A stretch of DNA of 64,000 nucleotides from an uncultured Syntrophobacterales bacterium. Lineage in GTDB: Bacteria > Desulfobacterota > Syntrophia > Syntrophales > UBA5619. The stretch covers positions 62,001 to 126,000 of the forward strand of contig CAIYSL010000119.1 in the NCBI GenBank assembly GCA_903928915.1, read 5' to 3'. This document shows, one piece after another, positions 1 through 8,465 of this stretch. The position numbers and the translations under genes were made by a program. Under the pieces are notes generated by a model. It had not been told where the DNA came from and did no database searches. It was given only the letters and a program-made list of their open reading frames with translations. The stretch's first letter is position 1, and every line of letters starts with the position of its first letter.

Positions 1-955
1 GGTCCATCCCGGTTCCGCGCACCGCCGCGGCGTAGGCGCCCTTGAACCCCCCCGTTCCCACCCCCAGCAGGGGCCTCTCGGCGATCAGCCGCAGGCTGTT
101 GCGCCAGTACTCCAGCCGGTAGCCGACGGAGGTCGCCTCCGGCCGGCCGGGCCGCCAGTTCGTCATCTCGTCGGCCATCTGGCTGATCCGCCGGTGAGGA
201 ACCGAGGAGGGCATGAGGCTGATCGCTCCGCCCAGCACCGCCGCCAGGAGGAGAGCGGCGGCCACGCCCCGCCAGCGCCATTGGCAGAGGAGGAAATAGA
301 AACCGAGCACCAGCGCCACCACGTAGCCGGTCCTCCCGGAGACGACGAACAGCACGTTCGCCAGGGCCGCCAGCGCGAGCACCGCGGCGATGATCCTGAG
401 CGAACGCCTCTCCTGCCGGCGCGCCTCCAGGCCGAACAGGAAGGCGCCGTAAGCCATCAGGAAGCCGTGGGTGATCCGGTGCTTGAAGGGGGTGTACGCG
501 TCTTCGGGCGTGATGTGGAAAACCGCCAGCGGCGGCATGACGCCCACCCGCAGGAGGTAGGAAATCACGATCGTCAGCGCCAGGGCGGCCAGGAAGCCCG
601 CCAGGGCGCGGCGCCGGGTCCGTTCCTCGCGGAAGAAGAACAAGAGGATCGGGATGTACAGGAGGTTGGCCGCCTTCGAGAGCGACCCCAGGGCCTCGCG
701 CGGCGCCGCATCGCCGTACAGGAGCCCGACGATGTACATCCCGAACAGCAGCAGACCGGGGACAACGATCGGGTTGTCCCCGACGGCGGCAAGCTTCTCC
801 CGGAAGCGGCCCCCTGCCAGCCAGAGCGCCAGGATCAGGACCAGGAGGATCTCGTCCAGCGCCGTGGAGATGGGCAGCGAACAGCCGAGCGCAACCGCCG
901 CCCAGCCGGCGCCGGTATCCGCTCCGCGACCGATTGCCCGATAGGACCAGTCCAT
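1..955 (-). CDS. O-antigen ligase family membrane protein (partial, cut by left edge)
   Basis: Member of the Wzy_C / WaaL O-antigen ligase-polymerase family, with only the N-terminal ~318 residues in view. WaaL enzymes work at the periplasmic face of the inner membrane and move undecaprenyl-linked glycan onto lipid A-core. The minus strand is open from the ATG at 955 to base 1. It has many hydrophobic segments, SGRTGY at residues 206-211 and the family signature ERPLLGVGTGGF at about 293-304. A TTG four codons upstream is less likely because the GGAAAGG ribosome site abuts it. Some relatives ligate sugars to pilin instead. A pilus operon lies in this window, but nothing seen here decides between the two roles. 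Confidence 0.85.
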   Translation of the reverse strand, partial: MDWSYRAIGRGADTGAGWAAVALGCSLPISTALDEILLVLILALWLAGGRFREKLAAVGDNPIVVPGLLLFGMYIVGLLYGDAAPREALGSLSKAANLLYIPILLFFFREERTRRRALAGFLAALALTIVISYLLRVGVMPPLAVFHITPEDAYTPFKHRITHGFLMAYGAFLFGLEARRQERRSLRIIAAVLALAALANVLFVVSGRTGYVVALVLGFYFLLCQWRWRGVAAALLLAAVLGGAISLMPSSVPHRRISQMADEMTNWRPGRPEATSVGYRLEYWRNSLRLIAERPLLGVGTGGFKGAYAAAVRGTGMD

Positions 956-1230
956 AGCCCGGCTCAACCTTTCCCGCGGGAAATCCCGCCCGACGCGTCC
1001 GGCCTTCGCGGGGAGGCGAACAGGACCACCCCGGGCTGCCCGTCGGAGGCGATTTGCGGATACAGCTCCGCTCTCTGGATTCCCCCCCGCGGTCGCAGCC
1101 GGCGGCGGTGTTGTCGAACCGGCGATTTCGTGGCTATCCCCCCTGCGTTCAATCCGTGAACGTTCGGTACGTACTGAAACGGCCCCGCAAAGTCAAGGCA
1201 AAAAGCCCTGCGCCCCGCAGCGGCGGCCGC

Positions 1231-1671
1231 CTAGTTGACCCGCTGCCAGACCTGCGTCCGCCCCAGCAGGGAGAAGCCGATGAACCCCCGGACCTTCAGC
1301 TTCTGCCCGCCCGCGTCGAGTTCCAGCTTGCACTTGTAGGTCTTGCCGTTGTTCGGGTCCATGATGGTGCCGCCGCCATACTCGTCCCCCTCCTTCTTCA
1401 GGTCCTTCAGGAAGACCATGCCGATCAGGGGTTTGTTCTGGTCGCTCCCCGTGCACTTCTCGCAGAGCTTGCCCGCGCCGCCGTCCTTCTCCTGGAGGAG
1501 CTGGACGATCTTCCCGTGCAGCTTGCCGCCGGACTCGTACACCTCGACGATCGACTTTTCCTTGTTCGTCTCATCGTCGATGGTCTTCCATTTGCCCACC
1601 GGCGAATCGGCGGCCCAGGCCGTCCCGACGGACCAGGCCAGTACACTCAACAGGATGAACATGCGCTTCAT
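1231..1671 (-). CDS. DUF2147 family secreted protein
   Basis: Small exported protein of the DUF2147 family (146 aa), usually periplasmic and of unknown function. The first ~20 residues form a signal peptide (charged MKR, hydrophobic core, cleavage near TAWA|AD). The mature part opens with the family-typical PVGKWKTIDDET and continues through a Lys/Gly-rich beta-type domain with one Cys pair (CEKC, about residues 70-73). It ends in VWQRVN, where family members carry a similar W-x-R tail. GGAGGG sits 6 bases before the ATG. It stands alone between a divergent acyl-CoA ligase gene and the O-antigen ligase. The 275 bases downstream hold no gene I can support. Confidence 0.8.
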   Translation of the reverse strand: MKRMFILLSVLAWSVGTAWAADSPVGKWKTIDDETNKEKSIVEVYESGGKLHGKIVQLLQEKDGGAGKLCEKCTGSDQNKPLIGMVFLKDLKKEGDEYGGGTIMDPNNGKTYKCKLELDAGGQKLKVRGFIGFSLLGRTQVWQRVN

Positions 1672-1754
1672 GGATTGCCCTCCTTCCGTTCATGCATGGA
1701 GCCGCGGCTCCGCCTCGCACACCCTACCCGAGCACCGGTATCGCTCGCGCTGCA

Positions 1755-1783
1755 TTGTTACCGCAAACGGGCCGGATGATCAA
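1755..1783 (-). promoter_or_regulatory. Possible sigma-70 promoter for the DUF2147 gene
   Basis: On the minus strand TTGATC (1783-1778) and TAACAA (1760-1755) are 17 bases apart, about 85 bases before the DUF2147 start. The -35 match is good and the -10 is poor. The rest of the 366-base gap 1672-2037 contains GC-rich sequence and the ribosome site of the next gene, with no other feature I can support. Confidence 0.35.
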
Positions 1784-2037
1784 GTGAAATAGCATAATTT
1801 ACAGGGGCATAGAAAAGGGGGCCGCACCGCACGGGCAGGCAGGACAGCCCCCCTGCCCGGCAGCGGGGGACAGGGCCGCGCTTGCCGTTCTGTCGGAGCG
1901 ATCAGCGCAGGCCTGCGAAACGCGTTCTGCACGCCGCAGCGGACGGCCTGCGCGGGTCGACCGAGCCACCGCCCGCCCGTTAATTCTGTTGAAATGGTTT
2001 CCGTCCCTGTGGTAAGGAGGAGCGAAAAATTGCGGGG

Positions 2038-3522
2038 TTGGAGCGTCTGATGAGTCTGGGTGCGATGCTGGCCGAAAGCGCCGTGCAGTTTGCGTGCAAG
2101 GTTGCCGTCATCCACGGCGAACGGAGGATCACCTACGGCGAGTTGAACCGGGCCGCCTGCGCCCTGGGAAACAATCTCCGGTCGCTCGGTCTCGGCAAGG
2201 GGGACAAGGTCGCCCTGATGCTCCCCAACTGTCCCGAGTTCGTGATCGCCTACTTCGGCATCCAGAAGATCGGCGGCGTGGCCGTGACGCTGAACGTCCA
2301 GTCCACCCCCTACGAGCTCGCGCATCTGCTGGCCGACAGCGATTCCCGGTGCCTGATCACCCAGGAGAGCCTGGCGAAGCGCTTCGAGGAGATACGAAGC
2401 GAGCTTCCGCTCTGCGGCCACCTCATCACCACGAACGGCCCGGACGATCCCTCCCCCTTCCGGGAGATCGTCGCCGCCGGCCCCTTCACCGAGGATATCC
2501 CGCCGCTGGCGGACGACGACCCCGCCGTGATGATCTACACGGCAGGCCTCACCGGAAAGCCCCTCGGCGCCGTCCTCACCCACCGCAACCTCCTCACCCA
2601 GTCGGTCCTGCTGAGGACGATCTGCCACATGGACGACGACAACATCGGCCTGGCCGTCATCCCCTTCTTCCATTCCTTCGGCGCCGTGGCAAACATGCTG
2701 GCGCCGCTCAGGATCGGCGCGGCGGCCGTCCTGATGGACCGGTTCACCCTCGACGGGATCTTCACCGCCATCGAACGGGAACGGGTGACCTACGTCGCCG
2801 CCGTGCCCCGGCTCTTCCTGGGGATGCTGTTCCATACCGGCAGCGAGAAGTACCGGACCGATTCGCTGAAGTTCTGCGTCACCGGCGGCGCGGCGATGCC
2901 CCCCGAATTCATCCCCCTGTTCGAACAGCGGTTCGGCGCCAAGATCATGGAGGGCTACGGCCTCACCGAGGCCTCGCCCGTCTCCTCCTTCAGCCGCCTC
3001 GACATGCCCCAGAAGCCCGGCTCCATCGGGATTCCCATCCCCGGCGTGGAGGCGCGGATCGTTGACGCAGAGGAGCGGGACGACCACGACCGGGAGCTCC
3101 CGCGGGGGACCGTGGGCGAGTTGATCCTCCGGGGCGAGAACATCATGCAGGGCTACTACAAGGACGACGTGATGACCGCCCAGGTCCTGAAAGGGGGCTG
3201 GCTCCACACGGGCGACCTCGGCAGGATGGACCAGGACGGCTACATCTTTCTCACCGGTCGGAAGAAACGGATGATCATCACCAGCGGATTCAACGTCTAC
3301 CCCCGGGAGATCGAGATCATCCTCGGTCTCCACCCCGCCGTCCAGGAGGCCCGTATCGTCGGGAAGGAGGACCTGCTGCGGGGGGAGATCGTCAAGGCGC
3401 TCGTGGTGCGCAAGCCCGGGCGGGGGCTCGAGGAGCGCGACCTGCTCAAGCACTGCCGGACCTACCTGTCCACCTACAAGGTCCCGCGGGAGATAGAATT
3501 CGTGGAAAGGATGGAACAATAG
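2038..3522 (+). CDS. Acyl-CoA synthetase (AMP-forming)-like protein lacking the C-terminal catalytic lysine motif
   Basis: Class I adenylate-forming (ANL) enzyme of the acyl-CoA ligase type, expected to convert a carboxylic acid, ATP and CoA to an acyl-CoA. The order of core motifs is normal: the P-loop at about residues 167-178, the GYGLTEASP motif near 305, LHTGDLG near 390, and the hinge region with FNVYPREIEI near 420. Two things are odd. The P-loop reads YTAGLTGKPLG, so the usual Ser/Thr-Gly-Thr-Thr and the second Lys are altered. The protein also stops at 494 residues just after YKVPREIEFVER, before the PKT..GK motif that carries the catalytic lysine. The start is uncertain: TTG 2038 (17 bases after AAGGAGG) or ATG 2050. 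Two bases separate its stop from the thiolase ATG, so the pair is an operon. Confidence 0.8.
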   Translation: MERLMSLGAMLAESAVQFACKVAVIHGERRITYGELNRAACALGNNLRSLGLGKGDKVALMLPNCPEFVIAYFGIQKIGGVAVTLNVQSTPYELAHLLADSDSRCLITQESLAKRFEEIRSELPLCGHLITTNGPDDPSPFREIVAAGPFTEDIPPLADDDPAVMIYTAGLTGKPLGAVLTHRNLLTQSVLLRTICHMDDDNIGLAVIPFFHSFGAVANMLAPLRIGAAAVLMDRFTLDGIFTAIERERVTYVAAVPRLFLGMLFHTGSEKYRTDSLKFCVTGGAAMPPEFIPLFEQRFGAKIMEGYGLTEASPVSSFSRLDMPQKPGSIGIPIPGVEARIVDAEERDDHDRELPRGTVGELILRGENIMQGYYKDDVMTAQVLKGGWLHTGDLGRMDQDGYIFLTGRKKRMIITSGFNVYPREIEIILGLHPAVQEARIVGKEDLLRGEIVKALVVRKPGRGLEERDLLKHCRTYLSTYKVPREIEFVERMEQ

Positions 3523-3524
3523 CC

Positions 3525-4880
3525 ATGGAAAAGATACCGCAAAGACTGGACCGGACACTCGCCGAGATCTACGCCCAGGCGCCCGTCGCCGCCTACGGCG
3601 CGCGGAAACCCGAGCCCCCGGCTGCGCCGGGCGGCAGGAATAAGGCCGCGCCGGGGCTGCGGGAGGTGGTGGTCGTGGAGGCCTGCCGCACCCCCTACGG
3701 CCGCTTCGGCGGCGCGCTCAAGGGGTTCAGCGCCCCGGAGCTGGGGGCCCTGGCCATCAAGGAAGCCCTCCGCCGCACCGGCGGGAAGGTCAAGCCCGCC
3801 GACGTGGACTACGTCTTCATGGGTCAGGTCGTGCCCGCGGGCTGCGGCCAGGTCCCCAGCCGCCAGGCCACGATCCTGGCGGGACTTCCCGAGACGGTCC
3901 CCAGCATCACCGTCAACAAGGTCTGCTCCTCCGGGATCAAGACCGTCGACCTCGCCCTCCAGATGATCCAGCTCGGGCGGGCGGACATCTGCATCGCCGG
4001 CGGTCAGGAGAGCATGACCAACGCCCCCTTCGGCCTGCCCGAGATGCGCTGGGGCGCCCGGATGGGGCTCCCTTCCCGCCCCGCCGTGGACCTGATGGTC
4101 AACGACGGGCTCTGGTGCGCCTTCTATAACCGCCACATGGCGCTGCACGGCTCGGAAGTGGCGGACGAATTCGGGTTCAGCCGGGCCGATCAGGACGAGT
4201 GGGCGCTGCGCTCCCAGCAGGCCGCGGTAGACGCGATGCAGGCGGGGCGTCTCGACGAAGAGATCTTCCCCGTCGAGGTCCGCGAGGGGAAGAAGACCCT
4301 GGTCATGGACAAGGATGAGGGGCCCCGGCCGGAGACGACGGCCGAAGGGCTGGCCAAGCTGCCTGCCGTGTTCGGCCACAAGAGCACCGTCACCGGCAAA
4401 CCGGGAAGCGTGACCGCCGGCAACGCCCCCGGGGTGAACGACGGGGGCGACGTCTGCCTCCTGATGAGCGCCGAGCGGGCCGCGGCCCTCGGGATCAAAC
4501 CGCTCTGCACGATCGTCGATTACGCCGAGGTCTCCCAGCCGCCGAAGGACATCGCCACGGTCCCGGGGCTCGCCATCCGGAAGGTCCTGGAGCGAAACGA
4601 CCTCACCCTCGACGAGATCAAGCTGGTGGAGATCAACGAGGCCTTCGCCGCGGTCGTCCTGGTCAGCGCCCGGGCGATCCTGGGGATGACGAAGGAGGAG
4701 ATGTTCGCCAAGGTCAACGTCAACGGCAGCGCGATCGCCTACGGCCACCCCATCGGCGCCACGGGGGCACGGATCCTGATGACCCTGGCCTACGAACTCC
4801 GGAGGCGCGGCGGAGGCTTGGGCGTCTGCGGCATCTGTTCCGGCGCCGCCCAGGGCGACGCCATGCTGATCCGGGTGTAG
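3525..4880 (+). CDS. Acetyl-CoA acetyltransferase (thiolase) with N-terminal extension
   Basis: Thiolase that cleaves 3-oxoacyl-CoA (or condenses two acyl-CoAs) in beta-oxidation. The nucleophilic Cys is near residue 134 in NKVCSSGIKT. The GHP motif lies in NGSAIAYGHPIGATG (His near 408), and Cys residues near 435 and 438 occupy the C-terminal catalytic region (CGICSGAAQGDA). At 451 aa it exceeds the usual ~390-400. The thiolase fold begins at about residue 46 (REVVVVEACRTP) after a Pro/Ala-rich linker. The first ~18 residues (MEKIPQRLDRTLAEIYAQ) resemble the tail of an acyl-CoA ligase, the part the upstream gene lacks. It is followed 24 bases later by the crotonase gene. Confidence 0.9.
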   Translation: MEKIPQRLDRTLAEIYAQAPVAAYGARKPEPPAAPGGRNKAAPGLREVVVVEACRTPYGRFGGALKGFSAPELGALAIKEALRRTGGKVKPADVDYVFMGQVVPAGCGQVPSRQATILAGLPETVPSITVNKVCSSGIKTVDLALQMIQLGRADICIAGGQESMTNAPFGLPEMRWGARMGLPSRPAVDLMVNDGLWCAFYNRHMALHGSEVADEFGFSRADQDEWALRSQQAAVDAMQAGRLDEEIFPVEVREGKKTLVMDKDEGPRPETTAEGLAKLPAVFGHKSTVTGKPGSVTAGNAPGVNDGGDVCLLMSAERAAALGIKPLCTIVDYAEVSQPPKDIATVPGLAIRKVLERNDLTLDEIKLVEINEAFAAVVLVSARAILGMTKEEMFAKVNVNGSAIAYGHPIGATGARILMTLAYELRRRGGGLGVCGICSGAAQGDAMLIRV

Positions 4881-4904
4881 GACCCGGGAAAAGGAGCGCA
4901 GGAA

Positions 4905-5687
4905 ATGGAATACCGGAACATCCTGTTTGCCGTCGATGAAGGGGTGGCAGTGCTTACCTTCAACCGGCCCAAGGCGCTCAACGCGATGAATTCCGAGACG
5001 ATCGCGGAGCTCGCCGACGCGGTGGCCGTCTGCGGGAAGGACGAGGCCGTCAAGGCGCTCGTCCTCACCGGGGCCGGGGAACGGGCCTTCGTGGCCGGCG
5101 CCGACATCTCCCAGATGCGCGACCTCCGGCCCCAGGAGGCGCTCGCCTTCATGGAGCAGGGCCAGGAGACCCTGCGGCGGGTCGAGACGCTCCCCAAGCC
5201 GGTCATCGCCGCCGTGAACGGCTTTGCCCTCGGCGGCGGGACGGAGATCGCGCTGGCCTGCGACATCCGCTTCGCCTCGGAGAAGGCCCTGTTCGGCCAG
5301 CCCGAGATCCTGATCGGCCTCATCCCCGGCTGGGGCGGGACCCAGCGCCTCGCCCGGATCGTCGGGATGGGCCGGGCGAAGGAGATGATCCTGAGCGGGG
5401 GGCAGATCGACGCGAAACGGGCCTTCGAGATCGGCCTTGTCAACCGCCTCTTCCCGCCGGAGCAGCTGCTCCCGGAAACGGTTGCCTTCGCCCGGAAGCT
5501 GGCGGCGCTGCCCGGGTTCGCCCTCAAGATGGCCAAGCACAGCATCAACTTCGGCGCCGACCTGCCCCTCGACAACGCCTGCCGGATCGAGGCCGAGTGC
5601 TGCGCCCAGTGCTTCAGCACCGACGACCAGAAGGAAGGGATGGGGGCCTTCCTGGAGAAGCGGAAACCCGTTTTTCACGGCCGATAA
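4905..5687 (+). CDS. Enoyl-CoA hydratase/isomerase (crotonase family)
   Basis: Cytoplasmic crotonase-fold protein, 260 aa, the normal family length. It probably hydrates 2-enoyl-CoA (crotonyl-CoA) to 3-hydroxyacyl-CoA. Seen in the sequence are the substrate/oxyanion segment AFVAGADISQM, the second oxyanion-hole glycines and first catalytic glutamate in FALGGGTEIALACDIRFAS, and the second glutamate in GQPEILIGLIPGWGGTQRL. Both glutamates typical of hydratases are present, which favours hydratase over isomerase. AAGGAGCG lies before the ATG. It is third in a run with an acyl-CoA ligase and thiolase, which fits a beta-oxidation or acyl-CoA assembly operon. A terminator lies 25 bases downstream. 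Confidence 0.9.
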   Translation: MEYRNILFAVDEGVAVLTFNRPKALNAMNSETIAELADAVAVCGKDEAVKALVLTGAGERAFVAGADISQMRDLRPQEALAFMEQGQETLRRVETLPKPVIAAVNGFALGGGTEIALACDIRFASEKALFGQPEILIGLIPGWGGTQRLARIVGMGRAKEMILSGGQIDAKRAFEIGLVNRLFPPEQLLPETVAFARKLAALPGFALKMAKHSINFGADLPLDNACRIEAECCAQCFSTDDQKEGMGAFLEKRKPVFHGR

Positions 5688-5712
5688 CTGCGGCTGCCGT
5701 TCTGCGAACAAG

Positions 5713-5744
5713 AAGCCCCCCGGGTTGGATACACCGGGGGGCTT
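5713..5744. terminator. Bidirectional rho-independent-type hairpin
   Basis: Perfect 11-bp stem AAGCCCCCCGG / CCGGGGGGCTT with a 10-base loop, lying between two convergent genes (the crotonase ends at 5687, the TPR membrane gene ends at 5821). The flanking A and T residues are short, so it may work in both directions but weakly. Confidence 0.7.
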
Positions 5745-5820
5745 CGCGCATGCAGACAGCGGCCGTGCGGAGCTGCCCGTGGTTACTTCTTCCGCTTCGT
5801 GACATTCCGTTGCAGAGTCT

Positions 5821-7695
5821 CTACGGCGCTCTTTTCCTGAGAACCTCTGCCAGGTTGTTATGGGCCGTGGTAAAATCCGACCTTAATTTCAATGCCGTCT
5901 GGTATTCCCTGATCGCCTCATCAAGGCGCCCCTGCCCCTGATAGGTCGCGCCCAGGTTGTTATGGGCATCGGCATGATCCGGCTTGAGTCGTATTACCGT
6001 CTGATATTCCCTGATCGCATCATCAAATCGACCCTGCCCATGGTATGCCCCACCTAGGTTGTAATGGACGTCGGGATAATCTGGTTTAAGTCTTATCGCT
6101 GCCTGATATTCCCTGACAGCATCATCGAGACGGCCCTGCTGCTTATACGCCAACCCCAGATTGTAATGGGCATCCGCATAATCCGGGTTAAGGTTTATCG
6201 CCGTCTGGTATTCCTTGATAGCGTCATCAAATCGACCCTGTTGATAATGAATGACTACGCCCAGGTTGTTATGGGGGCGAGCCTTGAACGGACTTTTCTT
6301 GACCACATCCTCCCAGAGCGTCACCTCATCCCGCCAGACCATATTCCGTGCATGAGCCGTCAAGGATAAACCGATCACCGCCAAGATCATCACCGGTAAA
6401 ACCGCCTTTGCCAGCCCCTTTGCCCGATCTGCCAGTTTACCGCGCATGACTACTATCCCCGATATGAGCGCCATAAAGAATCCGACCGACGGAAGATATA
6501 GCCTGTGTTCGAAAATGACATCGATGATCGGAATGATGCTCGATTCAACCGACAGCGTCATAAAAAACCAGAATATCCCAAAAGCGATCAACCTGTACCA
6601 GCACGAGTCTGCCCGGTCTGATTTCTGCGAACGGTACAACAGGTATATCCCCCAGCAAAAAACACCCAGAAGAAACAAAAAAGACAAAAATACCGGAGGG
6701 GCAAGGAATGTTCTGTATATGGGATAATCGTAGTCGAGGTTCTGCTCAGCCGGGAAGAACAGCAACCTGATGTACGTCACAATGACCCGAAACTGCGTGG
6801 TCAAGTAGTCCCACCGCGAGACATCTGCACTACCGGCTACCTTCGTCAGGTCATCAATCCCTCCTTGCCCTGCGGATGCACCCTGAAACAGAATCAGAAA
6901 TACCGGAATAATGCACATCGTGAGCAGCAGGGGCAAAAGGTACCGTATCCGCGTCTTGATATCGCCCCGGAAAAACAGGAACTCGTAAAGGACGGCCATG
7001 ACCGGCAAGGTAAAGGCAATCTCTTTTGATAGCATCGCCAGGGTGGCAGAAATGAGCGACGCCGCGTAGAAGGAATGTCCTGCATTCCTCGCTGACTCGG
7101 AACTCCTAGCCTTGATATACAGGACCAGCGCAAGCAGATAAAAAAGCGTTGCCAAAGAAGCACTTCTTTGGACGATATAGGTAACAGCCTGTGTGTGAAC
7201 TGGATGGCTTACGAAGAGAAGCGCCGTAAATAAGGGAATCCATCTATACTCATATGAATTCTTTAGACCATGATGAGAAAGATAAGAAAATACATATGAG
7301 GTCTTGAAGGTAAGAATCATCAACCAGTAAACAAGCAGGCCATTCAACAGATGAACGATAATATTGAAAATATGGTAGCCGGCCACATTGAGTCCGTGCA
7401 TACTGAAGTTCACAAAGAACGTCAACTGGGTGATGAGTCGATTCTTATAGACATTCTGTGGACCGAAAATCTGGCCCATATCCTGAATAACAGAATCATT
7501 GCGGATACTATTGATATCATCAAGTATAAAAGGAACAGTGGCCGTGTTTGAATAAATCAGAATGCCCAGGATAATAATGATCAGCAGATGGATTAACGGT
7601 TTTCGGGATAGAGCCTCCGGCTCGGCAGACACTGACGGCGGCTTGCTGGTTCTTTGCCGGTTATCCGGTACTTTCTTCTTTGATTGTTTTGACAT
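5821..7695 (-). CDS. Multi-pass membrane protein with C-terminal TPR repeats (PMT/TMTC-like)
   Basis: Inner-membrane protein of the O-mannosyltransferase-like (GT-C fold) plus TPR type, about 624 aa. After a basic N-terminus there is one membrane helix, then the loop FILDDINSIRNDSVI with an acidic DD as in GT-C enzymes, and around ten further helices. From about residue 480 to the end there are 4-5 TPR units of 34 residues with nearly identical sequence. The substrate is unknown. A paralog with similar layout lies at 24064-25956. Codon and base use are clearly more AT-rich than the neighbours and a transposase relic lies upstream, both suggesting transfer. The start is chosen at the ATG 7695; a GTG at 7731 would add 12 residues. 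Neither has a strong ribosome site. Confidence 0.75.
   Translation of the reverse strand: MSKQSKKKVPDNRQRTSKPPSVSAEPEALSRKPLIHLLIIIILGILIYSNTATVPFILDDINSIRNDSVIQDMGQIFGPQNVYKNRLITQLTFFVNFSMHGLNVAGYHIFNIIVHLLNGLLVYWLMILTFKTSYVFSYLSHHGLKNSYEYRWIPLFTALLFVSHPVHTQAVTYIVQRSASLATLFYLLALVLYIKARSSESARNAGHSFYAASLISATLAMLSKEIAFTLPVMAVLYEFLFFRGDIKTRIRYLLPLLLTMCIIPVFLILFQGASAGQGGIDDLTKVAGSADVSRWDYLTTQFRVIVTYIRLLFFPAEQNLDYDYPIYRTFLAPPVFLSFLFLLGVFCWGIYLLYRSQKSDRADSCWYRLIAFGIFWFFMTLSVESSIIPIIDVIFEHRLYLPSVGFFMALISGIVVMRGKLADRAKGLAKAVLPVMILAVIGLSLTAHARNMVWRDEVTLWEDVVKKSPFKARPHNNLGVVIHYQQGRFDDAIKEYQTAINLNPDYADAHYNLGLAYKQQGRLDDAVREYQAAIRLKPDYPDVHYNLGGAYHGQGRFDDAIREYQTVIRLKPDHADAHNNLGATYQGQGRLDEAIREYQTALKLRSDFTTAHNNLAEVLRKRAP
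5851..6262. repeat. 102-bp tandem repeat encoding TPR units
   Basis: The 3' end of the TPR gene is built from near-identical units with a 102-bp period. The phrase (c/t)agrtTgt(t/a)atgg recurs at 5851, 5953, 6055 and 6157 and again about 105 bases later. Low divergence at the DNA level suggests recent expansion or ongoing homogenisation. Confidence 0.8.
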
Positions 7696-7879
7696 CGTGA
7701 GCCCTGCTCTTATTGAACGAATACTCTTCACCTGTCGCCGTTCAAAATCTAGCCGGAAAAATCACTACTGTCTCAAAAATTCTGAAATTGCAGGATCACC
7801 TTTCATAGGATCAGGCAGTTGGACGGATCTTCTCGCTCTTTTAAAATCAGGTTGCCCTTCTTTCTTTATCCTCCGGTAC

Positions 7880-8350
7880 GATGCTGTCTAATGCAGGATC
7901 AGTCGTTCGTGCGTCATCGTGATGGGCGGCTGGTCAAAAGGGTTGATTCATCCCTGCAAATCCCGTGGTGGACAGGTTGTAGCGCAACATCGCCATCAGG
8001 TTCGACAGAGACCAGGGAACAGGGGCCGGATCTTCCGGCATGTCAGAATCAACACCGCGATCACGCTGTCCGAATCTAGATCAGGAGGGCGTTCGGAGAC
8101 GTTCCCACAAAGGTCTTGATCCTCAGATCCTGTTCGATCGTCTTGAAAAAGATCTCGCTCCGCCACCCATTTTGTATATCGCGGCGTCGTGGTTGGTTTG
8201 CAGGACAATGACCTCTTCGTCCCAGACTTCTCCACGTCTCAAGACGCCGGGATAGTCCTGTTGCGAAGAGAGCAGCATCAGTTCAATGATCTGATCGCTC
8301 AGGTTGTTTCACAATCGAAAAGCAAATGCAGCTTCACCGCCCCTTCCGTT
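7880..8350 (-). pseudogene. Decayed IS4-type transposase
   Basis: No intact frame exists, but the minus strand pieces together into the C-terminal part of an IS4/DDE-type transposase. In order: AVKLHLLFD near 8320; a YPGVLRR-type stretch near 8240; EEVIVLQTN; SEIFFKTIEQDLRIKTFVGT at 8159-8100, a hallmark of this family; then NALLI, a TAG stop, a frameshift, VIAVLIL, another frameshift, PWSLSNLMAMLR and RDLQG-stop-INPFDQPP near 7930. Several stops and frameshifts and an internal deletion show it is long dead. No terminal inverted repeats or target duplication could be assigned. It occupies most of the gene-free stretch 7696-8465. Confidence 0.8.
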
Positions 8351-8357
8351 GCCGAAA

Positions 8358-8386
8358 CTTGGTCCAGTCAAGGAGACTGGACCAAG
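8358..8386. repeat. Perfect 12-bp inverted repeat
   Basis: CTTGGTCCAGTC, a 5-base loop AAGGA, then GACTGGACCAAG. It lies at the edge of the transposase relic and downstream of the acyl-CoA ligase that ends at 8466. It may be part of the old element or a terminator without a T-tract. Confidence 0.6.
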
Positions 8387-8465
8387 CTCAAGACTTCTAT
8401 CTGAGTTTGTGCACCCGTTTCAGTTGCTCAAACCTGTCTTGGACCGATACGGGGAAGAATAGTTC

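Noticed and set aside
964-1152. 62-codon minus-strand frame upstream of the O-antigen ligase
   Set aside because: Arg/Pro/Gly-rich composition, no family similarity that I can see and no clear ribosome site.
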